Origin: Paraburkholderia bannensis NBRC 103871
GTDB lineage: Bacteria; Pseudomonadota; Gammaproteobacteria; Burkholderiales; Burkholderiaceae
NCBI RefSeq assembly: GCF_000685015.1
Contig: NZ_BAYA01000015.1
Span: forward strand, 124,001-188,000
DNA: 64,000 bases
Direction of reading: 5' to 3'
A program made the translations under genes and the position numbers. Below the pieces are notes generated by a model. It made no database searches, was not told where the DNA came from, and saw only the letters and a program-made list of their open reading frames with translations. This document shows, piece by piece, positions 50,798 to 61,269 of the stretch (positions are counted from its first letter, which is position 1; each line of letters starts with the position of its first letter).

Positions 50798-51223
50798 ATG
50801 TCGATCGAAAAAGTCCTCTACACCGCCGAAGCCACCGCAACCGGAGGCCGTGATGGCCGCGCTGTCGTCCCCGCCAGCAACCTCGACCTCAAGCTCACGA
50901 CGCCGCGCGAACTGGGCGGCGCGGGCGGCGAAGGCACGAATCCGGAACAGCTGTTCGCAGCGGGCTACAGCGCCTGCTTCATCGGTGCGATGAAGTTCGT
51001 GGCCGCGCGTGACAAGATCGCGATTCCGGCAGACGTTTCGGTCAACGGCCATGTGGGCATCGGCCAGATCCCCAACGGCTTCGGCATTCAAGTCGAACTG
51101 CGCATCTCGCTGCCGGGCCTGGATCGTGAAGCTGCGCAAGCGCTGGTCGACAAGGCTCACATCGTGTGCCCGTACTCGAACGCCACGCGCAACAACATCG
51201 ACGTGACGCTGACGATCGTCTAA
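50798..51223 (+). CDS. ohr: Organic hydroperoxide resistance protein (OsmC/Ohr family)
   Basis: A 141-residue thiol peroxidase from ATG 50798 with GGAGAG upstream. Catalytic C60 in AAGYSACFIGAMK and resolving C124 in HIVCPYSNATRNNIDV, with Glu 50 (TNPEQLFAAGYSAC) placed as in Ohr. The start MSIEKVLYTAEATATGGRDG is typical. It reduces organic hydroperoxides with lipoylated partners. Usually controlled by the MarR-type OhrR; here a TetR gene with shared palindromes precedes it. Confidence 0.93.
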   Translation: MSIEKVLYTAEATATGGRDGRAVVPASNLDLKLTTPRELGGAGGEGTNPEQLFAAGYSACFIGAMKFVAARDKIAIPADVSVNGHVGIGQIPNGFGIQVELRISLPGLDREAAQALVDKAHIVCPYSNATRNNIDVTLTIV

Positions 51224-51282
51224 GGACGCAGCGAGCGCCTGCTCGCCGAGTTTTCCCGATTTCCAGTCGGAAACGGGATAGA

Positions 51283-51350
51283 ACGCGCCGGGCGGTGACG
51301 GAGCGGGCCAGGTCAGGGCCCGACCCGGCGCCGCGCGGCGCGTTTTCTCA
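51283..51350. terminator. Structured region between ohr and recD
   Basis: AACGCGCC (51283-51290) pairs with GGCGCGTT (51337-51344), with further GC-rich pairing inside (GGGCC/GGCCC), followed by TTTCTC. Plausible shared terminator for two convergent genes, with a long stem. Confidence 0.4.
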
Positions 51351-51367
51351 TTATCGGATCGGAAACT

Positions 51368-53617
51368 TCACGCCGGTTGCGCGATGTCGCGGGCCAGCCC
51401 CGCCATCAAGCCGCTCGCGCGCTGCACCTTGGCGACCACCGCACGGTCGAGCACCGAGCGCCCTTCCGGCAGCGCCAGCGTCAGGAACGCACGCGCCCGC
51501 GTGATGCCCGTATAGACGAGCTCGCGCGTGAGGATCGGGCTATAGGTGTCGGGCAGCACGAGCGCCGCGTGCGTGAATTCGGAACCCTGCGATTTGTGCA
51601 CCGTGAGTGCGAACACGGTCTCCACGCCTTGCAGCCGGCTCGGCGAGACCCACTTCACGCCGCCAGTGCCATCGCCGGAAGGAAACGCCACGCGCAGCAC
51701 CGGCGACAGGCCCGCTTCAACGGGCAAATCGAGCGCAATGCCGATGTCGCCGTTCATCAGCCCAAGCTCGTAATCGTTGTGCGTGACGAGCACGGGCCGC
51801 CCCGCATACCAGTCGCCCAGTGGCTCAATCAGATCTTCTTCATGCAGCAAGCGTGCGACGCGCCGGTTGAGCCCTTCCACGCCCCACGCTCCGCGTCGCA
51901 GCGCGCACAGCAACTGGAATTCCGTATGCGCCTTGAGCACGCCCGCCGCCCAATCGACGAGTTGCTCGGGCGTCGCACCCGGCGCGGGGCGCGTGTTGCG
52001 CATCGTTTCCAGATAGTGGCGATAGCCGCGTCGTTGAACCGTGCCATCCGGCATTTCAGACGTGTTGCCCACGCTGCCGTCGACGATCAGCGCGCGCAAC
52101 GGCGCATCGTCGTGCGCGGGGCAAATGACGCGTGCAAGATCCGCGTAACCGCGCCGCCAGATTTTGGCCACGCCCGTCGCGTCGCCGGTATTGACGAGTT
52201 CGGCGAGCGCGCCGATGCCGCTTTCCGATGCGAAACGGTGGCTCTCGCGCAACATCGCCACCGCCTGGTCCAGGGGCGTACCCAGCGCATCGAGCATCGC
52301 GGCGTCGATACGCTCGCCCGTCGCGGCCTCCAGCCAGGCGCGCGTCGCTTCCGTATAGTGGCCTTCGCGCGCGCGATCGCACAGCTCGCCCAGCACCGCG
52401 CCCGCTTCCACCGACGCCAACTGGTCTTTATCGCCGAGCAGAATCAGGCGCGCCGTGGGCGGCAATGCATCTAGCACGGCTGCCATCATTTCGAGGTCGA
52501 CCATCGATGCCTCATCGATCACGAGCACGTCGACCGGCAACGGGTTGGCCGCATCGTGGCGAAAACGGCGGCTGCCCGGGCGCGTGCCCAGCACGCGGTG
52601 GAGCGTGGTCACGGCGGTGGGAATCGCATTGCGCAATGCCGTCGCGCCTACGCCTTGCGCAAGCGCATCGAAGGGCAATCGCGCGACCGCGCCTGCAATC
52701 GATTCGTTAAGACGCGCCGCCGCCTTACCCGTTGGCGCCGCCAGCCGGATGCGCAACGGCCGCGCAGATGCGTTCCCGCCAAGCGCCAGCGTTTGCAGGA
52801 GTGCCAACAACTTCACGACCGTCGTTGTCTTGCCCGTGCCAGGGCCGCCAGTGATGATGCTAAAGGCGCTGCGCGCCGCAAGTGCGCAGGCCAGCTTCTG
52901 CCAGTCGGCGCGTTTCGCCGGCGCCGTCGCATCCGCGCGTGGCGCGAACAACGCGTCGAGCGCAGCGCGCGCAGCGGCGGCAGGCAATTCCGCCTCGATG
53001 CGCGCGCGTTGCGCGAGCCGCGCTTCGATGCCCGCGCGCACGTCCTGTTCGTATTGCCAATAGCGGCGCAGATAGCAGCGCGTCCCCGTCAGCACGAGCG
53101 GCGTATTGCCCTCCTCCGCGCCCACCACGCCAGCAACGTCGAGTGCAGCGACCCAGTCCTCCAGCGTCACGCCCGCGAGCACCTCGGCAGGCGGCTGCGG
53201 CGGTTCATCGGTCAGCACCTGTGGCCCGTCGGGCGGCAAGGACAGCGCGAAGGCCGGATCTTCAAGCGTTGCCTGCAAATCGAGGCACACATGCCCGCGC
53301 CCAAGTTGATGGCTGGCCAGCGCGGCGGCAAGCAGCAGCAATGGCGGCGCGTCCGGCGTCTCCTCCAGCAGGAAACGTGCAAACGCACCGTCGAGCGCGC
53401 GCAGCCAGCCGCGCTCGACCCATCGTTCCAGCGTCGCGAGCATCTGCGCCGCAGAGTCCTGTGACGTTGTGCGCGCAACGACTTCTTTCGTCTGGCTCAC
53501 GTGCACGGGTTCAGGTGCCTCCATCGCCGCCTGCTCGTCGAATTGCGCAAACAGATCGCCCGTCACGCCCATGCCGTCTTTCGGGCCCGAGGCCGCAGTT
53601 GTGCGTCGCTTCGTCAT
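51368..53617 (-). CDS. recD: RecBCD exonuclease V alpha subunit
   Basis: A 749-residue 5'-3' SF1 helicase. Walker A ITGGPGTGKTTTVVKL (about 258-273), motif II VLVIDEASMVDLEMM, motif III LLGDKDQLASVEAGAVLG and the C-terminal motif VFALTVHKSQGSEFTHAALV and RELVYTGITRARAFLTLALP. An N-terminal RecB-interacting domain covers about 1-180. It overlaps recB by 4 nt. Last gene of recC-recB-recD. With the partners it repairs double-strand breaks and degrades foreign DNA. Confidence 0.95.
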   Translation of the reverse strand: MTKRRTTAASGPKDGMGVTGDLFAQFDEQAAMEAPEPVHVSQTKEVVARTTSQDSAAQMLATLERWVERGWLRALDGAFARFLLEETPDAPPLLLLAAALASHQLGRGHVCLDLQATLEDPAFALSLPPDGPQVLTDEPPQPPAEVLAGVTLEDWVAALDVAGVVGAEEGNTPLVLTGTRCYLRRYWQYEQDVRAGIEARLAQRARIEAELPAAAARAALDALFAPRADATAPAKRADWQKLACALAARSAFSIITGGPGTGKTTTVVKLLALLQTLALGGNASARPLRIRLAAPTGKAAARLNESIAGAVARLPFDALAQGVGATALRNAIPTAVTTLHRVLGTRPGSRRFRHDAANPLPVDVLVIDEASMVDLEMMAAVLDALPPTARLILLGDKDQLASVEAGAVLGELCDRAREGHYTEATRAWLEAATGERIDAAMLDALGTPLDQAVAMLRESHRFASESGIGALAELVNTGDATGVAKIWRRGYADLARVICPAHDDAPLRALIVDGSVGNTSEMPDGTVQRRGYRHYLETMRNTRPAPGATPEQLVDWAAGVLKAHTEFQLLCALRRGAWGVEGLNRRVARLLHEEDLIEPLGDWYAGRPVLVTHNDYELGLMNGDIGIALDLPVEAGLSPVLRVAFPSGDGTGGVKWVSPSRLQGVETVFALTVHKSQGSEFTHAALVLPDTYSPILTRELVYTGITRARAFLTLALPEGRSVLDRAVVAKVQRASGLMAGLARDIAQPA

Positions 53618-56600
53618 ACCGCGCCCTCCAGCGTCTCGTGGTTCGCGAACAGCGCGTCAAGCCCCTCGATCAACTCACGCGGCGGCCGCTCGCAATGCAG
53701 GCCCTGGCTCGGCGAATTCCCTCCGCGCAGAAACATATACACGGCGCCGCCGATGTGCCGATCGTAGTCATAGTCGGGCAGTCGCGACTTGAGCAGCCGG
53801 TGCAGCGCAAACAGATAGAGCGCATATTGCAGCTCGTAACGCGAATGCAGAATCTGCGAGCGCATTTTCTCCACGGTATAGGCAGCGTCGTCTGGGCCGA
53901 GCCAGTTCGATTTATAGTCGGCCACGTAGTAACGGCCTTCATGCTCGAAAACCAGGTCGATAAAACCCTTGAGCATACCGTTCAGGCGCGTGGCATCCAG
54001 TGGCGGACGCTCGGCGCCGTCGAGCGTCAGTGACGTGACCAGCGCGTCGAGTTCGAGCGTGTCCACTTTGTGCGCGGCCACCCAGAACTCCATTTCCGCC
54101 ATATACGCCGATTTGTCGAGCGACGTGAGCGCAAGCGGCGACACCGGTTCGCCCGCGAAATCAGGCAGGTTCATCGGCGTGCCGATGAACGAGAGCATCC
54201 ATTGCGTGAGCGTGTCGATCCAGCGATCCCAGCCGCGCACACTACACCGGCGCGCGATCATGTCGCGCAACCGCGCATGGGCGGCTTCATCAGCGATCTC
54301 CGCGAAGCCCTCGTTCGCCACCCATTCCATCAGTTCGTGCAGGAAACTGCCCGCATCGGCGCCACGCTCGAAGCCGTGCATGGGCGCGTTGGCGGGCGCG
54401 AGTACAGAGCCTTGCGCAAGCTCGTCGTCATCCGGCACCGTTGCGCCCAGCAGCTCGAGAAACACGTCTTCGCCGCGCGTGTCGGGCGCAGTGCGCGCCT
54501 CGTCCTCCAGCTTCGTCGCGAACGCACCGTGCGCGCCCTCCGCCATCTTGAGGCTCGAATAGCTCGCGATCCACCAGGGCGTGCGCGTGCGGCGCGGGAA
54601 CGTGCGGGCGCGACCACGTGCGACGCCCGGGCCCGCTGTCGCGAAGACTTCGCTGCCAGGCGCGGGCGCCGGTGCAACGGCGATGTCCTCGCACGGCCCG
54701 CGCAGCGCTTCAAGCAGCGTGTCGGTCTGCTGCGCCGGCAGCGCTTCGCCTCCGCCCATCAGGTAGCCGAATGCACTTGCCTCCACGTTCTGCATCGGCG
54801 CATAGCCGATCCACGTCGCGTAGCGTGCGCGCGTGAGCGCCACATACAGCTTGCGCAAGTCCTCGCCAAGCCGCTCGCGATCCGATTGCGTCAGCACCGC
54901 AGGTTCCGGCTCCAGCGTGACCCTTAGTTCGCCATCCTGATCATGCCATTTGAACGGTATGTCGTCGGCCTTGACCGAGCGATGCGCGCACGCGAACGGC
55001 AGGAACACCAGCGGATACTCAAGCCCCTTCGATTTGTGGATCGTCACCACTTGCACAAGGCCGGCATCGCTTTCAAGGCGTAGCTGACGCGCATCGCCGC
55101 CGCCACCCGCGCTTTCGTCCTCGCGTTGCTCGTCGAGGTAACGGATCAGTGCGTGTTCGCCGTCGAGTTGCGTGCTCGCCTGTTGCAGCAATTCGGCCAG
55201 ATGCAGCAGGTTCGTGAGCGCGCGCTCGCCGTTCAATCCCGACGCCGCGCTCTCGCCCAGCAAACGTTGCGGCACATGGAAATCGTTGAGCAGACGCCGC
55301 AGCATCGGCAGCACGCCCTTCTTGCGCCACACTTCGCGATAACCGCGGAATTGCAGCACGCGCGCTTCCCACGCGATTTCATCGCGGCCCAGCGCATCCA
55401 GTTCGCTCCAGCTCAAGCCGAGCGACGCCGTGGCGAGCGCGCTGCGCACGAGGCGGCCATCGTCGGGTTCGGCGCACGCGCCCAGCCAGTAGCGCAGCTC
55501 TTCCGCTTGCGGCGTGCGATACACCGAATCGCGATCCGAAAGATACACGCTGCGAACGCCCCGCACCGCCAGCGCCTCGCGAATCGCCCGCGCTTCGTCG
55601 CGGTTGTTCACCAGCACGGCCATATGCGCGGGCTGCAACGGCTTCAAACCATGCTCGCCTTCGAAGCCCGCCGCCCCCCTCTGCCCCAGGTTGAGCAGGC
55701 GCACCATCTCCGTCGCGCAGCTCGCGGCCATGCTCGCGAAATACGCGGTCTTGCTCAAGGGCTTGCCGTCGTCCGGGCCGGGCAGCCACCAGACGTTGAG
55801 CGCAGGCAGCGTGATGCCATTGGCGACGAGTTCGTCGGGACGCCCGTGCGCGTCGGCTGCGACGAACGGCAACGCGTTCATTTCGCCGTGCGCGCCGCGA
55901 AACAGGAACGCACCACTGCCTTCGACGCGCGTTTCCGCAGCATCGAAACAGCGATTGACCGCATCGACCATTGCACGCGTCGAGCGGAAATTCTTCTTGA
56001 GCGTATAGAGCCGCCCCGCGCAGGCGCGTCGCGCACGCAGGTACGTATAGATATCCGCGCCGCGAAACGCGTAGATAGCCTGCTTCGGATCGCCGATCAA
56101 GACGATTGCCGTATCGATGTTGTTCGACTCGATCGCATAGACCGAATCAAAAATCTGGTACTGAACCGGATCCGTGTCCTGGAACTCGTCGATCAACGCA
56201 ACGGGATACTGCTTGCGAATGATCTCGGCAAGACGCGCGCCATTCGGCTTTTTCAGCGCGGCCAGCAAACGCGTGAGCAGGTCGTCGAAGCCCATCTGCG
56301 AGCGGCGCGCCTCTTCCTCTTCAAAACGCCGCGCCACCCAGCGCGCCGCGTGACAGAGGATCGGCAGCTTTGCTTCGGGTCGTGCCCCAAGCGATTCGAG
56401 CAAGGTCTCCATTGCCGTGAAGCACGGATGCGAAGGCGGCTTGCCGTCCTTCCAGATTTCCGCAAGACCGTCCGGCGTAAGACGCGTCCACACGGCGGCA
56501 TCGTCCTTGAAACCGGGATGCGCGCTATGCGGATCGTTGGCCCATTCGCGCAGCTTCGCGAACCAGTTTTCGCAATTGCGCGTATTCAGCTTTTTGGCGT

Positions 56601-57447
56601 CGAACAGCTTCTTTTCGCGCGCCGCGGCAATGAGCCCTTCTGCTTCGTCGATCCCCGCGCGCCACGGTGCCTTCAGCGCTTCGAGTTCTTCGTGCGCCTG
56701 CGAACGCGCTTCAAGCAAAGCGGCTGCGGGCGCAGCGGCATCGGGCAATTGATCCGCGTGTGCGAGCAGCTCGCGAATCGCGCCGCCCAGCGCGTCGGGA
56801 CTCGCGAACCATGCACGCACCTCGCCCGCGCCCTGCGCATCGAGCGGCGCCATGAAGGTGCGCCAATAGTCGCGCACGACTTCGGCGCGCAGCTCGGTCT
56901 GGTCCGTTTCCAGTGTCTGCGAGAACAGGCTGTCGCTATCGAACGCATGCTCGCTGAGCATGCGGTTGCACCAGCCGTGAATCGTCGATACCGCCGCTTC
57001 GTCCATCCACTCGGCGGCCAGTTGCAGGCGTCGCGCGCAGGCGGGCCATTGTTCTTCAGGGTACGCCTTGCGCAGATCGTGCAGAAGATCGATGCCGGGA
57101 TCGCGCCGGGGAACCTCAGCGGGCAAAGCCCGGAAATAGTCCGCCGCTTCGTTCAGGCGATCCCGAATACGCTCACGCAGTTCTTTCGTCGCGGCATCCG
57201 TAAACGTCACGACAAGGATTTCGGGCGGCGTAAGCGGGCGCATGCCGCCCTGCTCCGTCACGACGTCTTCATCATCGAAGTCATGCGGTTCGGTCGCGCC
57301 GTGATGGCCCAGCACGAGCCGCACATACAGCATCGCGATCGTAAAGGTCTTGCCAGTGCCCGCGCTCGCCTCAATCAGGCGGCTGCCGTATAGCGGAAAG
57401 CGCAGCGGCTCCAGCACATCGGCGATCATGTCGTCTGCCGGGGTCAT
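53614..57447 (-). CDS. recB: RecBCD exonuclease V beta subunit
   Basis: A 1277-residue helicase-nuclease. Walker A RLIEASAGTGKTFTIAMLYV, SF1 motifs VALIDEFQDTDPVQYQIFDS and TVHKSKGLEYPL-like VVTIHKSKGLEYPLVFLPF, and VALTRARYATW. The nuclease domain at the C-terminus has GFIDLVFEHEGRYYVADYKSN (D..D.K catalytic motif) at about 1155-1180. It overlaps recC by 4 nt and recD by 4 nt. Generates 3' single strands at Chi for RecA. Confidence 0.96.
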   Translation of the reverse strand: MTPADDMIADVLEPLRFPLYGSRLIEASAGTGKTFTIAMLYVRLVLGHHGATEPHDFDDEDVVTEQGGMRPLTPPEILVVTFTDAATKELRERIRDRLNEAADYFRALPAEVPRRDPGIDLLHDLRKAYPEEQWPACARRLQLAAEWMDEAAVSTIHGWCNRMLSEHAFDSDSLFSQTLETDQTELRAEVVRDYWRTFMAPLDAQGAGEVRAWFASPDALGGAIRELLAHADQLPDAAAPAAALLEARSQAHEELEALKAPWRAGIDEAEGLIAAAREKKLFDAKKLNTRNCENWFAKLREWANDPHSAHPGFKDDAAVWTRLTPDGLAEIWKDGKPPSHPCFTAMETLLESLGARPEAKLPILCHAARWVARRFEEEEARRSQMGFDDLLTRLLAALKKPNGARLAEIIRKQYPVALIDEFQDTDPVQYQIFDSVYAIESNNIDTAIVLIGDPKQAIYAFRGADIYTYLRARRACAGRLYTLKKNFRSTRAMVDAVNRCFDAAETRVEGSGAFLFRGAHGEMNALPFVAADAHGRPDELVANGITLPALNVWWLPGPDDGKPLSKTAYFASMAASCATEMVRLLNLGQRGAAGFEGEHGLKPLQPAHMAVLVNNRDEARAIREALAVRGVRSVYLSDRDSVYRTPQAEELRYWLGACAEPDDGRLVRSALATASLGLSWSELDALGRDEIAWEARVLQFRGYREVWRKKGVLPMLRRLLNDFHVPQRLLGESAASGLNGERALTNLLHLAELLQQASTQLDGEHALIRYLDEQREDESAGGGGDARQLRLESDAGLVQVVTIHKSKGLEYPLVFLPFACAHRSVKADDIPFKWHDQDGELRVTLEPEPAVLTQSDRERLGEDLRKLYVALTRARYATWIGYAPMQNVEASAFGYLMGGGEALPAQQTDTLLEALRGPCEDIAVAPAPAPGSEVFATAGPGVARGRARTFPRRTRTPWWIASYSSLKMAEGAHGAFATKLEDEARTAPDTRGEDVFLELLGATVPDDDELAQGSVLAPANAPMHGFERGADAGSFLHELMEWVANEGFAEIADEAAHARLRDMIARRCSVRGWDRWIDTLTQWMLSFIGTPMNLPDFAGEPVSPLALTSLDKSAYMAEMEFWVAAHKVDTLELDALVTSLTLDGAERPPLDATRLNGMLKGFIDLVFEHEGRYYVADYKSNWLGPDDAAYTVEKMRSQILHSRYELQYALYLFALHRLLKSRLPDYDYDRHIGGAVYMFLRGGNSPSQGLHCERPPRELIEGLDALFANHETLEGAV

Positions 57448-60400
57448 GCGGTTTCTCCAGCGGTGTCGGCGGCATTGGCCGTACGTTTGTTCTTCGACGC
57501 GGAAAGCGGCGCGCGTTGCACCGGCATCAGCAATGACGTTGCGAGCGCAACAAATTCGTCACTCGCGATGAGCGCGTCGAAATCGGGGAACGCCCGTCGC
57601 AGGTAAGGATTGGTGTCGCGCTCGCCGGGCAGGCGCGCTGCGCCCTCGAATGCCGTGCGCGCCGCATCCCAGGCCTCGGCGGGAATGTCGCCTGCGCCCA
57701 CCACGTAGTCCACCGGCAGCTTGCGCAGCCACGCAAAGGCCGTCTTGACCGCCAGCGGCAAGGGCCGGCGCGAACCTTCATCCCACGCAGCCAGCAGATC
57801 CAGCAGCCACGCGCGCGCCACATCGCGCTGCACCGGCGCGAACTCCGCCATGCCCACCTTGCTGACGATCACCGTCGTCACTTCTCCCGCCGCCAGTTGC
57901 GCGGCGACGTGCGCCACCCAGTACGCGACAAGCCGCTCGCCTCGATATTTGTTGTCCTTGATGAGCGTGCCCGCATCGAGGATCACGCGCCCGAGCGCAC
58001 CGTCCGCGCCTTCGCGAACGTCGTCTATCCAGTCCTGAAGATCGAGCGTGCGGCCTTCTCGTTGCGTATCCAGACGAATTTCATATTGATGCGACAGCCG
58101 CGTCGGCCAGCGCGCAAGCGCCTTGCGGTACTCGCCGAACAGTTCTTCCATCGGCTTGAGCAGCTCTTCGCCGATGACTTCGCCGAAGCCGCCCGCCGCG
58201 AGGTCGCCACTGCGATGCATGCGTTCGAGCCGCTCGCGCGCAACGGCGTCGAGATCATCCTCGCCGCGCTCCATCGCCCGCAACTGCGCGCGAATCAATT
58301 CGTCCTGCAACTGCCACGCCTGCAAAGCGTCCACTTCGAAGGGCTCGTGGTTCTCGCTCGCTTCGTCCTGCATTTCCAGGCCCACACGCAAGCGCTGCCG
58401 GAAGAAATGGCGCACGGGATCGCGCAGGAATTCACCCAGTTCGCGAATGGAAAGCGGCTCGTCCCGCTCCGGCGCGGGCAAGACCGTAGCGACCTGCGAT
58501 GCGCTCGCAAGCGGCGCGGGACGGCTCCATTCATGCGCGAAGGTGTAGAGCAACGCATCGTGCGGATCGGCCGGAAAGTAATCGGCGCTGAACGGTTGCA
58601 GACGATGCTCGATCGTCAATGCGTCGACGAGTTTGTGCGGCTTGTCGGCCTCGTCCTCTTCGAGTCGCCAGCCTGCTTTCAAGTGGTCGCGCAACTGCGC
58701 GACGAGCACAGAGGGCGGACGCGGCGTATTGTCGGTCACGCTGCGCCCGACCCACGAAATATGCAGATGATCACGCGCAGACAGCAGCGCTTCGAGGAAC
58801 AGATAGCGGTCGTCCTCACGGCGCGAACGGTCGCCGGGGCGATAGTCGCGGCGCATCAGGTCGAAGTCGAGCGGCGTGCGGCTGCGCGGATAGTCGCCGT
58901 CGTTCATGCCGAGCAGGCAGACGTAGCGGAACGGAATCGCCCGCATCGGCATGAGTGTGGCGAACGTCACCGCTCCCGCAAAAAAGCGCTGTGCGAGGCC
59001 GCCGCCGTCGAGCTGGCCGAGCCAGTTCTCCGCGACGATCGCCAGCGGCAGCGTCTGCGTAAGCGCGGCCTCGTTGCAGGCGTCGCGCCACGTCTGCAAG
59101 GCGCTGTCCAGGCGCTCCAGCGTGTAGGCGTCCTCGCCCTCGTCGGCGGCGAAGAACGTGGCCTTGAGCGCGCGCAGACGCACGCACCAGTCATCGACCG
59201 TGGCGGGTTCGCTGAGCGTGCGCCACGCATGATCCAGCGCATCGATCAGGCGCGTCAGCGGGCCGAGCAGCGCCGCGTCGAGACCGCCGATCTCCGCGTA
59301 CGGTTCGATCCCGCGCCACGCGCCCGCGCGGTCGCCGGCCGCATAGCCGAGCAGCATGCGGCGCAGCCCGAACAGCCAGCTATTGGGCGCACTGTCCTGC
59401 TCGCCCTGCGGCAGCCCCAGGCTCGCGCGCTGCTGCGCATGCAGGCCCCAGCGGATGTTCGCGCCGTCGATCCAGTTGCGCAGCGTCGGCACATCGTCGG
59501 CGTCGATATCGAAGCGCGCACGCACGGCCGGCACTTCGAGCAGGTCGAGCACGTCGCTGACCGTCACGCGCGCGTGCGGCAGCGACAACAGCATCTCCAG
59601 CGCGCCAATCAGCGGATCGAACGCACGCTGCGCACGATCCGCAATGCTGAAGGGAATATAGCGAGGATCGTCACCATCCACGAGGCCAAACACAGCCTGA
59701 ATATGCGGCGTATAGACCTCGATATCCGGCATCATCACGATCACATCGCGCGGGCGCAAAGCCGGATCCGCCGCGAACGCCGCCAGCAGCCTGTCGTAAA
59801 GAATTTCCACTTCGCGCTGCGCGCTGTGCGCCACGTGAAAGCGAATCGAGTCGTCCGCCTGCGCATCGACAGGCGGCCAATGTTCGCGCGTTTCGGCCAG
59901 CGGCCGCAGGTCGCGGATATCGTCCTGCAACTGCTGCAGCAGCGTATGCGCCTCGCCGCCGTCGAACAGATCGATGCGCTGGCCGATGCGCGTGAAATGC
60001 GGCGTATAGGTCTCGCGCGCTTCGTCGCTGTCGTATTCGTCGAGCAGGCCGATGAAGTCGCGCCCCTGCTTGCCCCACGCCGCCAGCAGCGGCTGGGCGT
60101 GCAGATGCAGCTGCGAATCGTCGATCACCGCAGGCGCGCCCGCACGGCGGCGCTGACGTGCATGACGCGCGCGCAGCAAGTCCTGGTCGGCGACGATATC
60201 GGCCCAGTAGTGCATGCAGGGGTTATGCACGCACAACAGCACCTGGCTCCAGCGCGCCAGCGCCGCGAGCACTTCCAGCGACTGACGCGGCAGGCTCGAT
60301 ATGCCGAACACCACCAGACGGCGCGGCAGCCCGCGCGGGCGGGCGTCGCCTTCCTGCCAGCTTTGCGCGCGCTGCATGAACAGATCGTGCACGGCGGCGC

Positions 60401-61037
60401 GGCCGGTCTGCGCGAGCGCGCCGCCATCGACGTCACGTTCGCCCACATCGGCCAGCAAGGCGCGCCAGAGCGCCGCCTGCCAGCGCGCGTCGTCGGCGAG
60501 TGCGATGCGGTTGTTGCGCGCGTCGATCACCACGTCTTCGTGCGCGGCCCAGGCGGCGAGCCAGTCGGCGCGATAGACCTGATACTGGTCGAACAGGTCG
60601 GCCACGCGCTGGGCGAGCTGGAAGCACTTGCGCTGCTCCTCGTCGTGCGCCATGAAGCGTTTTAGCGGCTCGTAGCCCGGCTCGTCGAGCAGCGCAGGCA
60701 GCATGCGCATGAGACGCCAGACGAGGCGCGACTTGTCGAACGGCGAGACCGCGGGCACGGCGTCTTCGCCCAGCACCGCGCGATAAACGGCCCAAAGGAA
60801 ACGCGAAGGCAGCGACATTTCCAGCGCCGCCGCGATTCCGCAGCCGCCGTCCTGCGGATCGGCCGCGAAGGCGAGCTTGAGCCACTGCGCAATGCCGTTA
60901 CTCTGCACCAGCAGCATTTCCTTTTCGAGCGGCGCGATCGGATGCTGGCTGATCCAGTTGACGATCAGGTCGCGCAAGCGCTCAGGCTCGTTGCCGTGGA
61001 CGAGCATCAGCCCGGCGGGCAGTTCGCGCGCGCTCAC
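57444..61037 (-). CDS. recC: RecBCD exonuclease V gamma subunit
   Basis: A 1197-residue protein from GTG 61037, which has GGGAG seven bases upstream; longer in-frame starts to 61244 are unlikely. N-terminal inactive helicase-like domains begin LMLVHGNEPERLRDLIVNWI, with EMLLVQSNGIAQWLKLAFA, VVFGISSLPRQSLEVLAALA, IVMMPDIEVYTPHIQAVFGL and IPFSIADRA, ending with the nuclease-like domain. Recognises Chi and splits strands. First gene of the recCBD operon, which is preceded by 230 bp from the end of ugpC. Confidence 0.95.
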   Translation of the reverse strand: MSARELPAGLMLVHGNEPERLRDLIVNWISQHPIAPLEKEMLLVQSNGIAQWLKLAFAADPQDGGCGIAAALEMSLPSRFLWAVYRAVLGEDAVPAVSPFDKSRLVWRLMRMLPALLDEPGYEPLKRFMAHDEEQRKCFQLAQRVADLFDQYQVYRADWLAAWAAHEDVVIDARNNRIALADDARWQAALWRALLADVGERDVDGGALAQTGRAAVHDLFMQRAQSWQEGDARPRGLPRRLVVFGISSLPRQSLEVLAALARWSQVLLCVHNPCMHYWADIVADQDLLRARHARQRRRAGAPAVIDDSQLHLHAQPLLAAWGKQGRDFIGLLDEYDSDEARETYTPHFTRIGQRIDLFDGGEAHTLLQQLQDDIRDLRPLAETREHWPPVDAQADDSIRFHVAHSAQREVEILYDRLLAAFAADPALRPRDVIVMMPDIEVYTPHIQAVFGLVDGDDPRYIPFSIADRAQRAFDPLIGALEMLLSLPHARVTVSDVLDLLEVPAVRARFDIDADDVPTLRNWIDGANIRWGLHAQQRASLGLPQGEQDSAPNSWLFGLRRMLLGYAAGDRAGAWRGIEPYAEIGGLDAALLGPLTRLIDALDHAWRTLSEPATVDDWCVRLRALKATFFAADEGEDAYTLERLDSALQTWRDACNEAALTQTLPLAIVAENWLGQLDGGGLAQRFFAGAVTFATLMPMRAIPFRYVCLLGMNDGDYPRSRTPLDFDLMRRDYRPGDRSRREDDRYLFLEALLSARDHLHISWVGRSVTDNTPRPPSVLVAQLRDHLKAGWRLEEDEADKPHKLVDALTIEHRLQPFSADYFPADPHDALLYTFAHEWSRPAPLASASQVATVLPAPERDEPLSIRELGEFLRDPVRHFFRQRLRVGLEMQDEASENHEPFEVDALQAWQLQDELIRAQLRAMERGEDDLDAVARERLERMHRSGDLAAGGFGEVIGEELLKPMEELFGEYRKALARWPTRLSHQYEIRLDTQREGRTLDLQDWIDDVREGADGALGRVILDAGTLIKDNKYRGERLVAYWVAHVAAQLAAGEVTTVIVSKVGMAEFAPVQRDVARAWLLDLLAAWDEGSRRPLPLAVKTAFAWLRKLPVDYVVGAGDIPAEAWDAARTAFEGAARLPGERDTNPYLRRAFPDFDALIASDEFVALATSLLMPVQRAPLSASKNKRTANAADTAGETA

Positions 61038-61269
61038 GGGCGGCTCCCTTGCGTAAAGCACGGAAATTGCGCGTTGCGCGCACGGAATCGAAGCGTGTGG
61101 GATGCGGCCATGTCGCCTGGTCGGGTGTTTTGCGGATGTTGCCGAAGTTGCCGATTCTTGCCGGCTGTTGCCGATGAGAAACGCGTGCACGCGCCCCGCT
61201 TTCCGAAGCGAAACACGACGCGAACCGGCGCTGGGCCGGCCCAAGGCAACATGTTACGACATCGACGCC

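Noticed and set aside
57897..60665. 922-codon plus-strand frame opposite recC
   Set aside because: Shadow of recC; low-complexity Arg/Ala/His composition and no start signal.
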